A DNA stretch of 64,000 nucleotides, from assembly GCA_965276785.1 (NCBI GenBank), contig OZ255629.1, forward strand, positions 1,736,001 to 1,800,000, read 5' to 3'. This document shows, one piece after another, positions 25,638 to 35,591 of the stretch (position 1 is its first letter; each line of letters opens with the position of its first letter). The notes beneath the pieces are model-generated. The model searched no databases and was not told the DNA's origin. It worked only from the letters and a program-made list of their open reading frames with translations. Position numbers and translations under genes: made by a program. The stretch comes from LMUY01 sp965276785 (GTDB lineage: Bacteria; Pseudomonadota; Alphaproteobacteria; Acetobacterales; Acetobacteraceae).

Positions 25638-25672
25638 GGATGGCCACGTCGCTACGCTCCTCGCCATGGCGG
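25638..25672. repeat. REP-like dispersed repeat copy
   Basis: GGATGGCCACGTCGCTACGC followed by TCCTCGCCATGGCGG is a member of a family that also occurs at 21793-21825 and, diverged, at 40528-40556 and 49165-49193. It lies just outside the left end of the IS630 element. Confidence 0.5.
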
Positions 25673-25684
25673 CTGTGGAGGCTA

Positions 25685-26742
25685 GACTCAAATCGCTTTG
25701 ACTGGAATCGCAGTTTTCTCCTTCCGAAACGGGAGCGACGTGTGATTCGAAGGCTTCCGGCTGATACCGGAGGCGAGGATGGCGTGGCGGCGTGGACAGG
25801 CCTACGGGCAGGACTTGCGGGATCGGGTGCTGGCATGCCGCGATCTGACCTTGGTGCAGGCGGCAACGCGCTTTGGCGTGAGCCCGTCTTATGTTTCGAA
25901 AGTGCGGGCCCGGCTTCGCGAGCTCGGCGATCCGGCCCCTGGCCCGCAGCATGGCCATGTTCCGTTGCGATTGGCCGGCGTCACCAAGGACTTGGCAGCA
26001 CAAATCCATCGGTTTCCAGATGCCACGTTGGACGAGCTGCGGTTGTGGCTGTCGCAAACCCACAAAGTCAGTGTGAGCTACTCCGTAATGTGGAAAGTCG
26101 TCGCCCGGCTGGGCCTGACATATAAAAAAAGCACCTGCAGGCCGAGGAACAGCGGCGCGAGGACACCGCCGAAGCGCGCCGACAATGGGCGGCGCGCCAG
26201 CTCACTCTCAATCCAGCGCGCCTTGTCTTCCTCGATGAAACCTGGGCCACGACCAACATGACCCGCACACGCGGCCGGGCACCACGGGGCGAGCGCCTGG
26301 TCGGCATCGTCCCGCACGGCCATTGGCACACAACCACCTTCCTGGCCGGCCTGCGCACAACCGGCTTGATTGCTCCGTTGGTGCTGGACAGCGCGATCAA
26401 CGGAGCGGCGTTCCTCGCCTACATCCAGCAGTTCCTGGTCAAGGAACTCAAGCCAGGCGACGTCGTGGTGCTCGATAACCTCAGCTCGCACAAGGTGAGC
26501 GGCGTGCGCGAGGCCATCGAGGCTGCCGGTGCGAGCCTGATCTATCTGCCGCCCTACAGTCCAGACCTCAACCCGATCGAGCTGACGTTCTCCAAGTTCA
26601 AACGCCTGCTTCGCGATGCGGCCGAACGCACCATCGAGGACCTCTGGACCGCAATCGGCCGCCTGCTCAAGCGCTTCACCCCGCAGGAGTGCGCCAACTA
26701 CATCCGACACTGCGGGTTTGCACAGTCAGAACGATAAGGGTC
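25685..26742 (+). mobile_element. Complete IS630-family insertion sequence (about 1.06 kb)
   Basis: The transposase is bounded by imperfect terminal inverted repeats. The left end, including its target TA, reads TAGACTCAAATCGCTTTGAC. The right end read inward is TAGACCCTTATCGTTCTGAC. Seventeen of 22 positions match. A TA dinucleotide borders each end (25683-25684 and 26743-26744), the expected TA target duplication of IS630/Tc1 elements. Reading frame and ends all look intact, so it may be active or recently arrived. Confidence 0.85.
25779..26737 (+). CDS. IS630 transposase, made by -1 frameshifting
   Basis: Two overlapping frames encode one DDE transposase of about 320 residues. The first begins MAWRRGQAYGQDLRDRVLAC and carries the helix-turn-helix domain. 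A slippery A7 run at 26124-26130 allows a -1 shift into a second frame that continues KKHLQAEEQRRED. The catalytic triad is in VFLDETWATT, VVLDNLSSHK and SPDLNPIELTFSK. Frameshift control of transposase is known in several IS630-group elements. A simple mutation is the alternative, but the A7 position fits a programmed site. Confidence 0.88.
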
Positions 26743-26838
26743 TAACCTACTCTTCGCTGTCCGCCATGCTAGATTGCTGAACCGACGCAGTGATCGTGTT
26801 GCGGCATCACCCACCAACCGCCGCAGCCTCACTCGCTG

Positions 26839-27762
26839 TTAAGCGACTTTGGTGGGCCTGCGGCGGCCGGCCTGCAGGATACGCCCACGCTTGAGCAGGT
26901 CGAGCAGGTGCGTCGCCGCGGGCGTCAGCGGCAGGTCGGCGCGCGTGACCGCGACGATGGGGTGAGCGGATAGCTCCTCGCGTACCGGGATCGTGGTCAG
27001 GAGACCGCGAGTGAGCACCGCCTCGGTCCATTGTATCGGGACCATCGCCAGCAGGTCGGTGTGCAGCAGGCAGATGATCAGGCTCAGCGCGGACTGCGTG
27101 CGCAAGACGGTTTTCGGCGTTGCAAGCTGGTGGCGTTTGAAGCAGACCCCGATCTCGGCCTCGGCTTCGGCCGTGATCGATGTCGTGGCCCACTCGGCGG
27201 CGCATAGCTCGGCAAGGGAGCTGGCGGAAGCGAGCTTATGGTCGCGGCGGCACAAAATGGCTCGCCGATTGGGCGACACAAACTCCCGCGCCAGGCCGGG
27301 CGCGACCTTCCGGCCGGTGTCAACGCCAAGATAGAAGTCGATGCTGCCATCGCGCAGCCCGGCCTCCAGGGTCGGGTAGAAACCCTCGATGATGTGCAGC
27401 TTCGTGTCCGGATAGCGCTTGCGGAACGGCGCCAAGGCGTGCGGCAACAAGGCCAGATGAGCGGCAATCGAGAGGCCTGCGGTGACGATGCCAGTGGTGA
27501 GGCCGGAAAGCTGTTCCATCTCGTCGCGCGTGCGCTGCACCGCTTGCAGGATGGATGTTGCCCGGCGCACGAACGCTTGGCCGAGCGGAGTGAGCGCCAC
27601 CCCGCGTGCCCGCCGTTCAAACAGGGCGCAGCCTAACTCGCGCTCCAACTCGGCGAGGTTGCGGGTCATCCCGGGTTGCGAAACCTGGAGCGCCCGGGCG
27701 GCGGCGCGAATGCTGCCGTGGTTGGCGACGGCCACGACTTCGCGGAAGTTCTGCAGCTTCAT
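26839..27762 (-). CDS. LysR-family transcriptional regulator
   Basis: A 307-residue regulator. The N-terminal winged helix (LQNFREVVAVANHGSIRAAA to LERELGCALFERRARG) is followed by a linker helix and a substrate-binding domain starting GIVTAGLSIAAHLALLPHAL. It lies 100 bases downstream of the alpha/beta hydrolase gene on the same strand. LysR proteins usually control a divergent gene, but none is present here, so the target is unclear. A short low-GC stretch and the IS630 element lie beyond its 3' end. Confidence 0.93.
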   Translation of the reverse strand: MKLQNFREVVAVANHGSIRAAARALQVSQPGMTRNLAELERELGCALFERRARGVALTPLGQAFVRRATSILQAVQRTRDEMEQLSGLTTGIVTAGLSIAAHLALLPHALAPFRKRYPDTKLHIIEGFYPTLEAGLRDGSIDFYLGVDTGRKVAPGLAREFVSPNRRAILCRRDHKLASASSLAELCAAEWATTSITAEAEAEIGVCFKRHQLATPKTVLRTQSALSLIICLLHTDLLAMVPIQWTEAVLTRGLLTTIPVREELSAHPIVAVTRADLPLTPAATHLLDLLKRGRILQAGRRRPTKVA

Positions 27763-27862
27763 GGTGCAAGCGATAGCAATTTTGCATCGCCAGAGTCATC
27801 ACCCTGCCCTACTCGCGCGGAGGTGCGGCCTTGCGGGCGCATCTCCGGCCTGACGAGGGCGG

Positions 27863-28891
27863 CTATTGAGCGGGAGCCCGCGTCCGGTCGGCCTCCCGCA
27901 TGAACGCGCCGACGTCGCGATTGAAGTCTGCCGAGTTGGCGAGCTGCACGAAGTGGTTTGGCGAGCGGACGATGATGTGGCGCCCGTGCAGCATCTTGGC
28001 GATCACCCCGGCTGCGGTATCGAAACCCTGGTTCCAGCCGCCGGTGACGATCAGCACGGGGATGCCCGCTTGCGCGACGGTGTCGGCCGCGCGCTGCAGG
28101 ACATCGACCGGCGCCATGCGGGCTTGCAACAGGGCGCACCCCATTGCAGCTGCCTCCGCCGGGTCGAGCCCGACTGCGGCGGATGCCTTGGTTTGGCTGG
28201 CGCTGCCGGCGTCGGTGCCGACCAATTTCGCGAACATTTCGGCGTATTGCGCCGGGCTGCTTGCGTGGAGGACCATGTTGGCCCGTGCCGCGGCGCCAGC
28301 TTTGACGGCCGGGCTGTCGCGCAGGCTCGGGTCGGCCTCGGCGAGATCGAACAGCGCGGGCTCGATCAGCACCAGCGATTGCACTGCGTTCGGGCGCCGG
28401 GCGGCGGCGAGCAGCGCCTCGGCACCACCCCAGGAATGGCCAATCAGGTTGGCGCCGCTGCCCAGTAGATCGGCGATCCACACGGAGTCGCGTTCCATGT
28501 CGTCCACCCCGCGCGAGGGGCTCTGGCCGAAGCCCGGCCGGTCCACTCGCTCGACCCGCAAGCCGTCTGCGCCTTGAGCCGGTGCGGCCCAGGCTTGCTG
28601 GCCGTCAAAGGTGGCCGGGCCGCCGCCAAGCCTGCCTTGCACGCCGCCGTGGATGAGCACGACGCGGGGGCCGCTGGTGCCCCAGCGGGTGATGTGGATC
28701 GGCAGCTTTGCGGCCTCCGCATCGGAGATGGCTGGCACGCTGGGGCATTGTGCGATCAGGCTCGCCCGCGCCTGCGCCAGTTCGGCGCCGCTCACGCCGC
28801 CACCTCCGCCGGGCGCTGCCCGGCTTGGGAGATCGGCAAGCGCGCCGCATAGAGCGAGGCTGGCCAAACCGGTTTTGAGCACTCTGCGCAT
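27863..28891 (-). CDS. Exported alpha/beta hydrolase
   Basis: A 342-residue protein with a signal peptide (LKTGLASLALCGALADL). The hydrolase fold shows the oxyanion loop VVLIHGGVQG, the nucleophile elbow LIGHSWGGAEALL (G-H-S-W-G), and the late IIVRSPNHFVQLANS with the catalytic His. The acid is probably in PVLIVTGGWNQGFDTA. It is likely a periplasmic esterase or similar enzyme of unknown substrate. Two LysR genes flank it on the same strand, so either could regulate it. Confidence 0.85.
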   Translation of the reverse strand: MRRVLKTGLASLALCGALADLPSRAAPGGGGGVSGAELAQARASLIAQCPSVPAISDAEAAKLPIHITRWGTSGPRVVLIHGGVQGRLGGGPATFDGQQAWAAPAQGADGLRVERVDRPGFGQSPSRGVDDMERDSVWIADLLGSGANLIGHSWGGAEALLAAARRPNAVQSLVLIEPALFDLAEADPSLRDSPAVKAGAAARANMVLHASSPAQYAEMFAKLVGTDAGSASQTKASAAVGLDPAEAAAMGCALLQARMAPVDVLQRAADTVAQAGIPVLIVTGGWNQGFDTAAGVIAKMLHGRHIIVRSPNHFVQLANSADFNRDVGAFMREADRTRAPAQ

Positions 28892-29117
28892 CCCATGGAC
28901 CTCTCCATCCTGCTGGCTGACCCGTTTTGGTCCGCTGCTGGCGCGCTGCTGGGCGCGTCACATCACCAGTGGGTAAGGTTACCGTGATGGCCGATTCAAA
29001 TCCATGGCTGTCCGGCCAGGTTTTGGCTCGTTTGCAGCAGTTTCCTCACGGTTGTCATGCGTGCTTGGCGCGGGCATCGACGCGGTCTGGCTGGTCGACC
29101 ATGGCGCCGGCCCTCAA

Positions 29118-30029
29118 TCAGGCAGCGTCGCGGTCGAACTTGGCCCGCCGGTCCGCGATGTAGGCCGCTGCCGCGTCGATAAAAACCCGCGCCTTCGGCA
29201 GTAGACCGTGATGGCTTGGGAAGAGCGCAAATGCGTCCGACGTGGCGGCGCCGATCTCGGGCAGCACGCGCACCAGTTCGCCCTTTGCGATCGAGTCGGC
29301 CGCCATGTAGTCCGGGAGTTGGCCGATGCCGCCGGCGGCGGCCAATACGGACTGGACCAGCGCGGTATCGGGCAGCACGGCGCGGGTGTGCAAGGTGATC
29401 TCCTCCACGCGGCCGCCGGCGCTGCGGAACGGCCAAATCACCTCGGGGCCGGTGAGGCCGACAATGTCATGAGCCGCCAGCGCGGAGGCGGAAGCGGGCG
29501 ATCCCCGGGCGGCGAGATAGGCGGGGCTGGCGCAAATCCAAAGCTCGACGGTGGCGAGACGGCGGGCGACCATCGTGGTCGTCGGCAACGGGCCGACTCG
29601 CATGAAAAGGTCTGCATCGCCGGTGGCCAGGCTTGACCAGCCCGCATCTGCCTCGAATGCGACGTTGACCTCGGGGTAGCGGGCGAGAAAGCCGGGCAAC
29701 ATCGGGATCAGGGCGCCTTTGGTGAAGGCGAAGGGCGCGCTGATCCGCAACGTTCCGCGCGGCACTCCGGCAAACCGACCCAGCGTCACCTCGGCGTCCT
29801 CGACCTCCTGCAGAATGCGCAAGGCGTAGGGCAGGAACAAGTGACCCGTGTCGGTCAGGTGCAGCCGTTGCGTCGCGCGCTCGACCAGCACGCTGCCGAG
29901 CGCTTGTTCCAGCCGGGAGAGCGAGCGGCTGACGGATGATTTGGGCGCCACCAACGCCCTCGCGGCGCCCGAGATGCTTCCGAGTTCGGCGATCCGGGCG
30001 AAAGCGCGCACATCGGACAGATCCAGCAT
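29118..30029 (-). CDS. LysR-family transcriptional regulator
   Basis: A regulator of about 303 residues. LDLSDVRAFARIAELGSISG begins the helix-turn-helix, VERATQRLHLTDTG ends it, and GTLRISAPFAFTKGALIPML starts the effector-binding domain. This resembles the LysR group close to AaeR/DsdC-type regulators. The ATG at 30029 is preferred; a TTG at 30044 is also in frame. It is divergent from the MocR gene with about 150 bases between them, which would hold both promoters. Target unknown. Confidence 0.93.
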   Translation of the reverse strand: MLDLSDVRAFARIAELGSISGAARALVAPKSSVSRSLSRLEQALGSVLVERATQRLHLTDTGHLFLPYALRILQEVEDAEVTLGRFAGVPRGTLRISAPFAFTKGALIPMLPGFLARYPEVNVAFEADAGWSSLATGDADLFMRVGPLPTTTMVARRLATVELWICASPAYLAARGSPASASALAAHDIVGLTGPEVIWPFRSAGGRVEEITLHTRAVLPDTALVQSVLAAAGGIGQLPDYMAADSIAKGELVRVLPEIGAATSDAFALFPSHHGLLPKARVFIDAAAAYIADRRAKFDRDAA

Positions 30030-30182
30030 GCGGCATCGTTCCAAAGCGGGAACGCGATGTCCAGCTTTTACCGGCTGATCGGGGTTTTCGCGCTGGTTCG
30101 CCGCGATAAGGTTGCTGCAAGCTGAACCGATCGGGGGCTATTTTAGCGGAGCGGAGGTGAAAACCCGCGTTAGGAAGGCGGG

Positions 30183-31661
30183 GTGGCAGATTTGTTGCGT
30201 GATGACGACGGCATGGCCTGGCTGCAATTGTTCCGCGACGTGCGGCGCTCCGGCACGGCGCTGCCCGCACAAATCCGCCAATTGCTGACCGTGGCGATCG
30301 AGAGCGGGCAGCTTTCGCAGGGCTACCGGTTGCCCTCCACACGGCGCCTGGCGGCGATGCTGGGGATCGCCCGCAATGCGGTCAGTTCCGCATATGAGCA
30401 GTTGATCGCGGAGGGCTCCCTGCTGTCGCAGGAGCGCAGCGGCGTGTTTGTCGCCGCCGGGCCGCCGGCTATCGCCGGAGCGCCGGCGATCCGGTCCGGC
30501 CCGGCCTGGCAGCCGCGGTTTGCGCTGCAGCCGTCGAGCCTGCGCCAGATCAGCAAGCCGAGCGATTGGCAGGCCTATCCGTATCCGTTCCTGTTCGGGC
30601 AATTCGATCCGGCGCTGTTCCCGGTGCAGGCTTGGCGCGAGAGCGCTGCCGCCGCCTCCAGCGCGGCCAGCGTGAACGACTGGGCGGCCGACCTGATCGA
30701 CGAGGACGATGGCGAATTGGTGGCCCAGTTGCGCGCGGCGGTGCTGCCCCGCCGCGGGGTGTGGGCGGCGGCCGATGAGGTGATGATTACCCTTGGCGCG
30801 CAACAGGCGCTTTCGCTGGCGGTCCAGCTGCTGGTGGCGCCCGGCACCGCGCTGGCGATGGAGGAGCCCGGCTACCCCGACGCGCGCCACATGGTCCGCC
30901 TCGCCGGCGGCCGGGTGCATCTGCTGGCGGTGGACCGCGAGGGCGCGGTGCCGGATGCCGGGCTGGCAGAGTGCCGCGCGGTGTTGCTCACCCCAGGGCA
31001 CCAATGCCCGACCACGGCGGTGATGTCGGCCGCGCGGCGCGAGGCGATGCAGGCGGCGGTGCGTCAGCATGGCCTGACGGTGATCGAGGACGATTACGAC
31101 GCCGACCTGTTCGCCGAGGGCCCGGCGATGCCGCCGCTCAAGGGGTCCGACGGCGAGGGGCGCGTGGTGTATATCGGCAGCCTGTCCAAGGTGGTGGCGC
31201 CCGGGTTGCGGCTTGGCTACGTGGTGGCGGCGGCGCCGATCATCCGCGAGTTGCGGGCGCTGCGGCGGATCATGCTGCGGCACCCGCCGAGCAACAATCA
31301 GCGCGCGATGGCGATGTTCATCTCGCTGGGACATTACCGGGCGCATTGGCGGCGGCTGTCGCAGGTGTTGGCGGAGCGGGCCGCCATCGTGGACCGGCTA
31401 TTGCCGGAGCACCTGCCGCATGCCGCCTGGCAGCGCGCGCCGGGCGCGGCCAGCTACTGGATCGAGGCGCGAGGCGGTCTGGACGCGTTTGCAGTGGCTG
31501 CCGAGGCTGCCGCCCGCGGGGTGCTGGTGGAACCCGGCGGCGTGTTCTTCGACACACCGGAGCGCGGCCGGGCGAGTTTCCGGCTGGGCTTTTCGTCGAT
31601 CCGCACGGACCGGATCGAGGAGGGGCTGGTCCGGCTCGGGCGGGTGATGCGTGAGGCATGA
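30183..31661 (+). CDS. MocR-type regulator (GntR domain fused to PLP aminotransferase fold)
   Basis: A 492-residue fusion. Residues of about 15-85 form a GntR winged helix (QGYRLPSTRRLAAMLGIARN), and the rest is a fold-type I aminotransferase: MITLGAQQALSLAVQLLVAP, VIEDDYDADLFAEG with the PLP-contacting Asp, and IGSLSKVVAPGLRLGYVV with the PLP-binding Lys. Such regulators often control vitamin B6, GABA or amino-acid genes. AGGAAGG five bases upstream supports the GTG start at 30183 over an ATG at 30213. Confidence 0.93.
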   Translation: MADLLRDDDGMAWLQLFRDVRRSGTALPAQIRQLLTVAIESGQLSQGYRLPSTRRLAAMLGIARNAVSSAYEQLIAEGSLLSQERSGVFVAAGPPAIAGAPAIRSGPAWQPRFALQPSSLRQISKPSDWQAYPYPFLFGQFDPALFPVQAWRESAAAASSAASVNDWAADLIDEDDGELVAQLRAAVLPRRGVWAAADEVMITLGAQQALSLAVQLLVAPGTALAMEEPGYPDARHMVRLAGGRVHLLAVDREGAVPDAGLAECRAVLLTPGHQCPTTAVMSAARREAMQAAVRQHGLTVIEDDYDADLFAEGPAMPPLKGSDGEGRVVYIGSLSKVVAPGLRLGYVVAAAPIIRELRALRRIMLRHPPSNNQRAMAMFISLGHYRAHWRRLSQVLAERAAIVDRLLPEHLPHAAWQRAPGAASYWIEARGGLDAFAVAAEAAARGVLVEPGGVFFDTPERGRASFRLGFSSIRTDRIEEGLVRLGRVMREA

Positions 31662-31732
31662 TGACGCCGTCGCACTCTGGCTTTAGTGTGCGAGTTGCTG
31701 GCGACCATGCCTGGCGAGCAGGATAGACCCCG

Positions 31733-31918
31733 ATGAGCGGACTGACCGAGGAGCAGATGGCCTTTAACGAGAAGTCCTGGAAGCTGCTAAACCTGCAGAT
31801 GGATACCCTGCTGAAGGATGCACAACGAAACACTGAGGTATGGAAAGTTGTTGTGTCGTCCATGACGGCCGGGGCTGCGGTCGTGGTTGCTTTGGTCGCA
31901 GTCCTTAAGGCTTTCTGA
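31733..31918 (+). CDS. Small tail-anchored membrane protein
   Basis: A 61-residue protein: an amphipathic, charged N-terminal half (EEQMAFNEKSWKLLNLQMDT) that can form a helix, then one C-terminal transmembrane segment (SMTAGAAVVVALVAVLKAF). This layout suggests a tail-anchored inner-membrane protein with a cytosolic coiled helix. An AGGA lies about ten bases upstream of the ATG. It stands alone between the MocR and SnoaL genes. No known family is recognised. Confidence 0.55.
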   Translation: MSGLTEEQMAFNEKSWKLLNLQMDTLLKDAQRNTEVWKVVVSSMTAGAAVVVALVAVLKAF

Positions 31919-32030
31919 TCGCAAGGGTAACGAGGGCAAAGTGTCTGGCCGGACGGTCACCCGCATCTGGCCCTAGTTGTGCCGGCAGCGAACGAGCAGC
32001 GTGCTTTCATTGCATGCTGCGAGGACTCCG

Positions 32031-32420
32031 ATGACCGACGACACGGCCCGGCTGGCCACACTCGAGCGCTTGTTTGCCGCCTTCAACGCCCATGACGCCG
32101 ATGCCGTAATGGCGTGCTTTACTGCGGATGCGGTGTTCCTCGGAGCGGCCGGCGACCACGCCGGCGGGCGCCGCTTTGCCGGGACCAGCGCGATCCGCAC
32201 CGCCTTCGCCGCCGTCTGGGCGGACCTGCCGGACGTGCAATGGGCGGTGCATCGCAGCCGCATGCTGGGCGACGAAGCCGTCACCGAATGGCTGTTCACC
32301 GGCACGCGCCGCGACGGCGCGCGCATCGAGGCGGAGGGGCTCGACCTGTTCCGGTTCGAGGGGGCGCTGGTCGCCAGCAAGAGCGCCTTCCGCAAGGACC
32401 GCCCTGCCATGGCGGCCTGA
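32031..32420 (+). CDS. SnoaL-like / NTF2-fold protein
   Basis: A 129-residue protein with the compact cone-shaped fold of the SnoaL/nuclear transport factor 2 group: LERLFAAFNAHDADAVMACF, DAVFLGAAGD, RFAGTSAIRTAFAAVWADLP and the beta segment DLFRFEGALVASKSAFRKD. Members bind small ligands or act as cyclases or isomerases. The gene is three bases upstream of an FAD oxidase gene, so it may act in the same catabolic step. The substrate is unknown. An upstream open frame exists, but the ATG at 32031 fits the family start. Confidence 0.8.
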   Translation: MTDDTARLATLERLFAAFNAHDADAVMACFTADAVFLGAAGDHAGGRRFAGTSAIRTAFAAVWADLPDVQWAVHRSRMLGDEAVTEWLFTGTRRDGARIEAEGLDLFRFEGALVASKSAFRKDRPAMAA

Positions 32421-32423
32421 GCC

Positions 32424-33818
32424 ATGAACGTCATCGTCCGCCCCGAACTCCCAATCCAGCCATACGATCCCAGCTACGACCCGCTGGTGGATGCGACGCC
32501 GGGCCGCAACCGGGATTATGCGCCGACCTATTGGGTCGCCACCGCCGGCAGGCCGCCCGAGGATGACGGCCCGGTCGGCGCGGACTGCGACACCGACGTG
32601 GCAGTGGTTGGCTCCGGCTTCACCGGGCTCACCTGCGCCCTGTTCCTGGCGCGCGAGTTCGGCATCAAGGCGACCGTGCTGGAAGCCAACCGGGTCGCCT
32701 GGGGGTGCAGCACGCGCAATGGCGGCCAAGGGCAGAACGCGTCCGGGCGGCTGACCCGGTCGCAATGGATCGCGCGCTGGGGCGAAGCCACGGCCAAGGC
32801 GCTGCACGCCGAAATCCGCGAGGGCTTCGAGCTGTTCTCCAGCCTGGTGGCCGAGTTCGCGTGCGACGCGCAGCCCGGCGGCCATCTGTTCATTGCCCAT
32901 CGCCGCCGCACCTTCGAGCGGCTCGTGACCGAATCCGAGGTTTGCAACCGCATGTTCGGCTATGGCACCCGGATGATTGACCGCGCCGCGCTGGATTGCG
33001 AGTGGGTGCGGGACGCCGAGGCGGTGGGCGCACTGCACGAGCCGCTGGGCACCGGCGTGCATCCCGCCAAGCTCGCCTTCGGCTACCTGCGTGCCGCCCG
33101 GCAGGCTGGCGCGCGCGTGCATACCGGCAGCCCGGTGCAGAGCATCACGCGCGACGGCGCGCATTGGCGGCTGCGCACCCCCGGCGGCACGGTGCGGGCC
33201 CGGGCGGTGGCGATTGCCACCGGCGGCTACACGGGACAAGCGCTGCACGCCCAGCTGCGCAGCCGGGTGATGCCGATACTGTCGAACTCCCTGGTCACCC
33301 GGCCGCTGACGGCCAGCGAGATCGAGGCGACGGGGTTCCAGACCCGGCAGGTGATCACCGATACGCGGGTGTTGCGGCATTATTACCGCTTGCTGCCGGA
33401 CAACCGGCTGCAGATCGGCAGCCGCAGCGCCATCACGGGATCGGACGCCGCCAACCCGGTGCATCGGCAGCGTTTGATCGAGGGGATGGTTGCCAAGTTC
33501 CCCGCCCTGCGCGGCATCGAGGTGGACTATTCCTGGTGGGGCTGGGTGGATGTCAGCCACGACATGATGCCGCGCATCGTGCAGCCCGATGCGGCGGAAA
33601 CGCTGTTCTACTCGGTGGGCTATGGCGGCAACGGCGTCAGCTACTCCGCGCAAGCCGGGCGGCGGCTGGCTGAACTGGTGGCCGGGCGCGCGCCGCGCCA
33701 TGCGGTGCCGATTTTCCAGGGCGAGCTGCCGGGCCACCCATTCGCGCCGTTCCGCCGGCTGGGGCAGCGCATGCTCTACCAGCTCTACCACCACCGCGAC
33801 GAACGCCGCGACGCCTGA
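32424..33818 (+). CDS. FAD-dependent amine/amino-acid oxidase (DAO family)
   Basis: A 464-residue flavoprotein. The FAD loop VAVVGSGFTGLTCALFLARE follows an N-terminal extension of about 55 residues, and NGGQGQNASGRL is the conserved block after it. The C-terminal SVGYGGNGVSYSAQAGRRLA closes the FAD site. This resembles gamma-glutamylputrescine oxidase and other DadA/DAO-type enzymes that oxidise amines. It sits between the SnoaL-like gene (three bases upstream) and a TauE-like exporter (15 bases downstream), a likely operon for an amine or amino-acid route. Confidence 0.85.
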   Translation: MNVIVRPELPIQPYDPSYDPLVDATPGRNRDYAPTYWVATAGRPPEDDGPVGADCDTDVAVVGSGFTGLTCALFLAREFGIKATVLEANRVAWGCSTRNGGQGQNASGRLTRSQWIARWGEATAKALHAEIREGFELFSSLVAEFACDAQPGGHLFIAHRRRTFERLVTESEVCNRMFGYGTRMIDRAALDCEWVRDAEAVGALHEPLGTGVHPAKLAFGYLRAARQAGARVHTGSPVQSITRDGAHWRLRTPGGTVRARAVAIATGGYTGQALHAQLRSRVMPILSNSLVTRPLTASEIEATGFQTRQVITDTRVLRHYYRLLPDNRLQIGSRSAITGSDAANPVHRQRLIEGMVAKFPALRGIEVDYSWWGWVDVSHDMMPRIVQPDAAETLFYSVGYGGNGVSYSAQAGRRLAELVAGRAPRHAVPIFQGELPGHPFAPFRRLGQRMLYQLYHHRDERRDA

Positions 33819-33833
33819 ATGGCCGATGCTTGA

Positions 33834-34580
33834 ATGATTGCCGCTTGGGACTGGGTGGGCCTGGTGTTCCTGGCCGCCCTGTTGCGCGGCTTCACCGGGT
33901 TCGGCTTTGGCCTCACTGCGGTGCCGCTGGTGAGCCTGGTGATGGCGCCGGCGCGGGCGGTGCCGATCGTGCTGCTGCTGCAGATGTTGGTGAGCCTGGC
34001 TGGGCTGCGCGACGCGGCGCGGCGGTGCGACTGGCGCTCGATTCGCATGCTGGCGCTGGGCGCTGCCGTTGCCACTCCGCTGGGCGCGTTTGCCTTGGCC
34101 CATCTCCCGGCCTCGCCGGTGCGGCTGGCAATCGCGGTGGCGGTCGCGGCCGGCGCGGCGGTGCTGGTGGGCGGGGTGCGGCTGCCACGGGCGCCGCGGG
34201 GCTGGGGCGTGCTGGGGTTTGGCTTGGTCTCCGGCCTATTCAACGGCCTGGCCGGCATCCCGGGGCCGCCGGTGATCGCCTTCTACCTGGCGAGCCCGGT
34301 TGCGACCGCCGTGGCGCGCGCCTCCATGATCGTGTTTTTCCTGGTGACATCGGTGCTTGCCTTGGCGCCATTGGCTTGGGTCGGCCTGCTCGGCCGCGGC
34401 AGCATGGTGGACGCGGCGGTGGGTTTGCCGGCGGTGTTGCTGGGCTCCTGGATGGGCGCGTTGGTGTATCGGAAAGCGGCTGACCGGCACTACCGCTTGG
34501 TCGCTGTCGGTTTGCTGGTGAGCACCGCCACGGTGGCGGCCCTTCGGGCGGCCGCTGCGTATCTCGGGTGGCTCGCTTAG
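33834..34580 (+). CDS. TauE/SafE-family (TSUP) membrane transporter
   Basis: A 248-residue protein with about eight transmembrane helices. Two repeats are visible: ALLRGFTGFGFGLTAVPLVS and a second half GLVSGLFNGLAGIPGPPVIA, each with the glycine-proline-rich re-entrant motif of TSUP proteins. Members export or import sulfite, sulfoacetate or similar organosulfur anions. Cotranscription with the amine oxidase-like gene is likely. Its stop is followed by a perfect palindrome at 34602-34625, a probable bidirectional terminator shared with the dpp operon. Confidence 0.85.
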   Translation: MIAAWDWVGLVFLAALLRGFTGFGFGLTAVPLVSLVMAPARAVPIVLLLQMLVSLAGLRDAARRCDWRSIRMLALGAAVATPLGAFALAHLPASPVRLAIAVAVAAGAAVLVGGVRLPRAPRGWGVLGFGLVSGLFNGLAGIPGPPVIAFYLASPVATAVARASMIVFFLVTSVLALAPLAWVGLLGRGSMVDAAVGLPAVLLGSWMGALVYRKAADRHYRLVAVGLLVSTATVAALRAAAAYLGWLA

Positions 34581-34601
34581 AAACGTCGGACGCGGGCAGG
34601 T

Positions 34602-34625
34602 GGTGGGTTGCAAATGCAACCCACC

Positions 34626-34628
<3 letters not shown>
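34602..34628. terminator. Palindrome between convergent operons (GGGTGGGTT-type repeat)
   Basis: Eleven-base arms GGTGGGTTGCA and TGCAACCCACC around AA form a perfect hairpin, followed by CTAC. Repeats of this kind are common in many proteobacteria. On the minus strand the TAG stop of the dppF-like gene is the adjacent TAG of the repeat. Position between two convergent gene ends suits a terminator, but there is no strong T-run. Confidence 0.55.

Positions 34629-35587
<959 letters not shown>

Positions 35588-35591
<4 letters not shown>

Noticed and set aside
25500..26063. A 187-residue minus-strand frame crossing the left end of the IS630 element
   Set aside because: It spans the terminal repeat and the antisense of the transposase start, so it is a chance frame.
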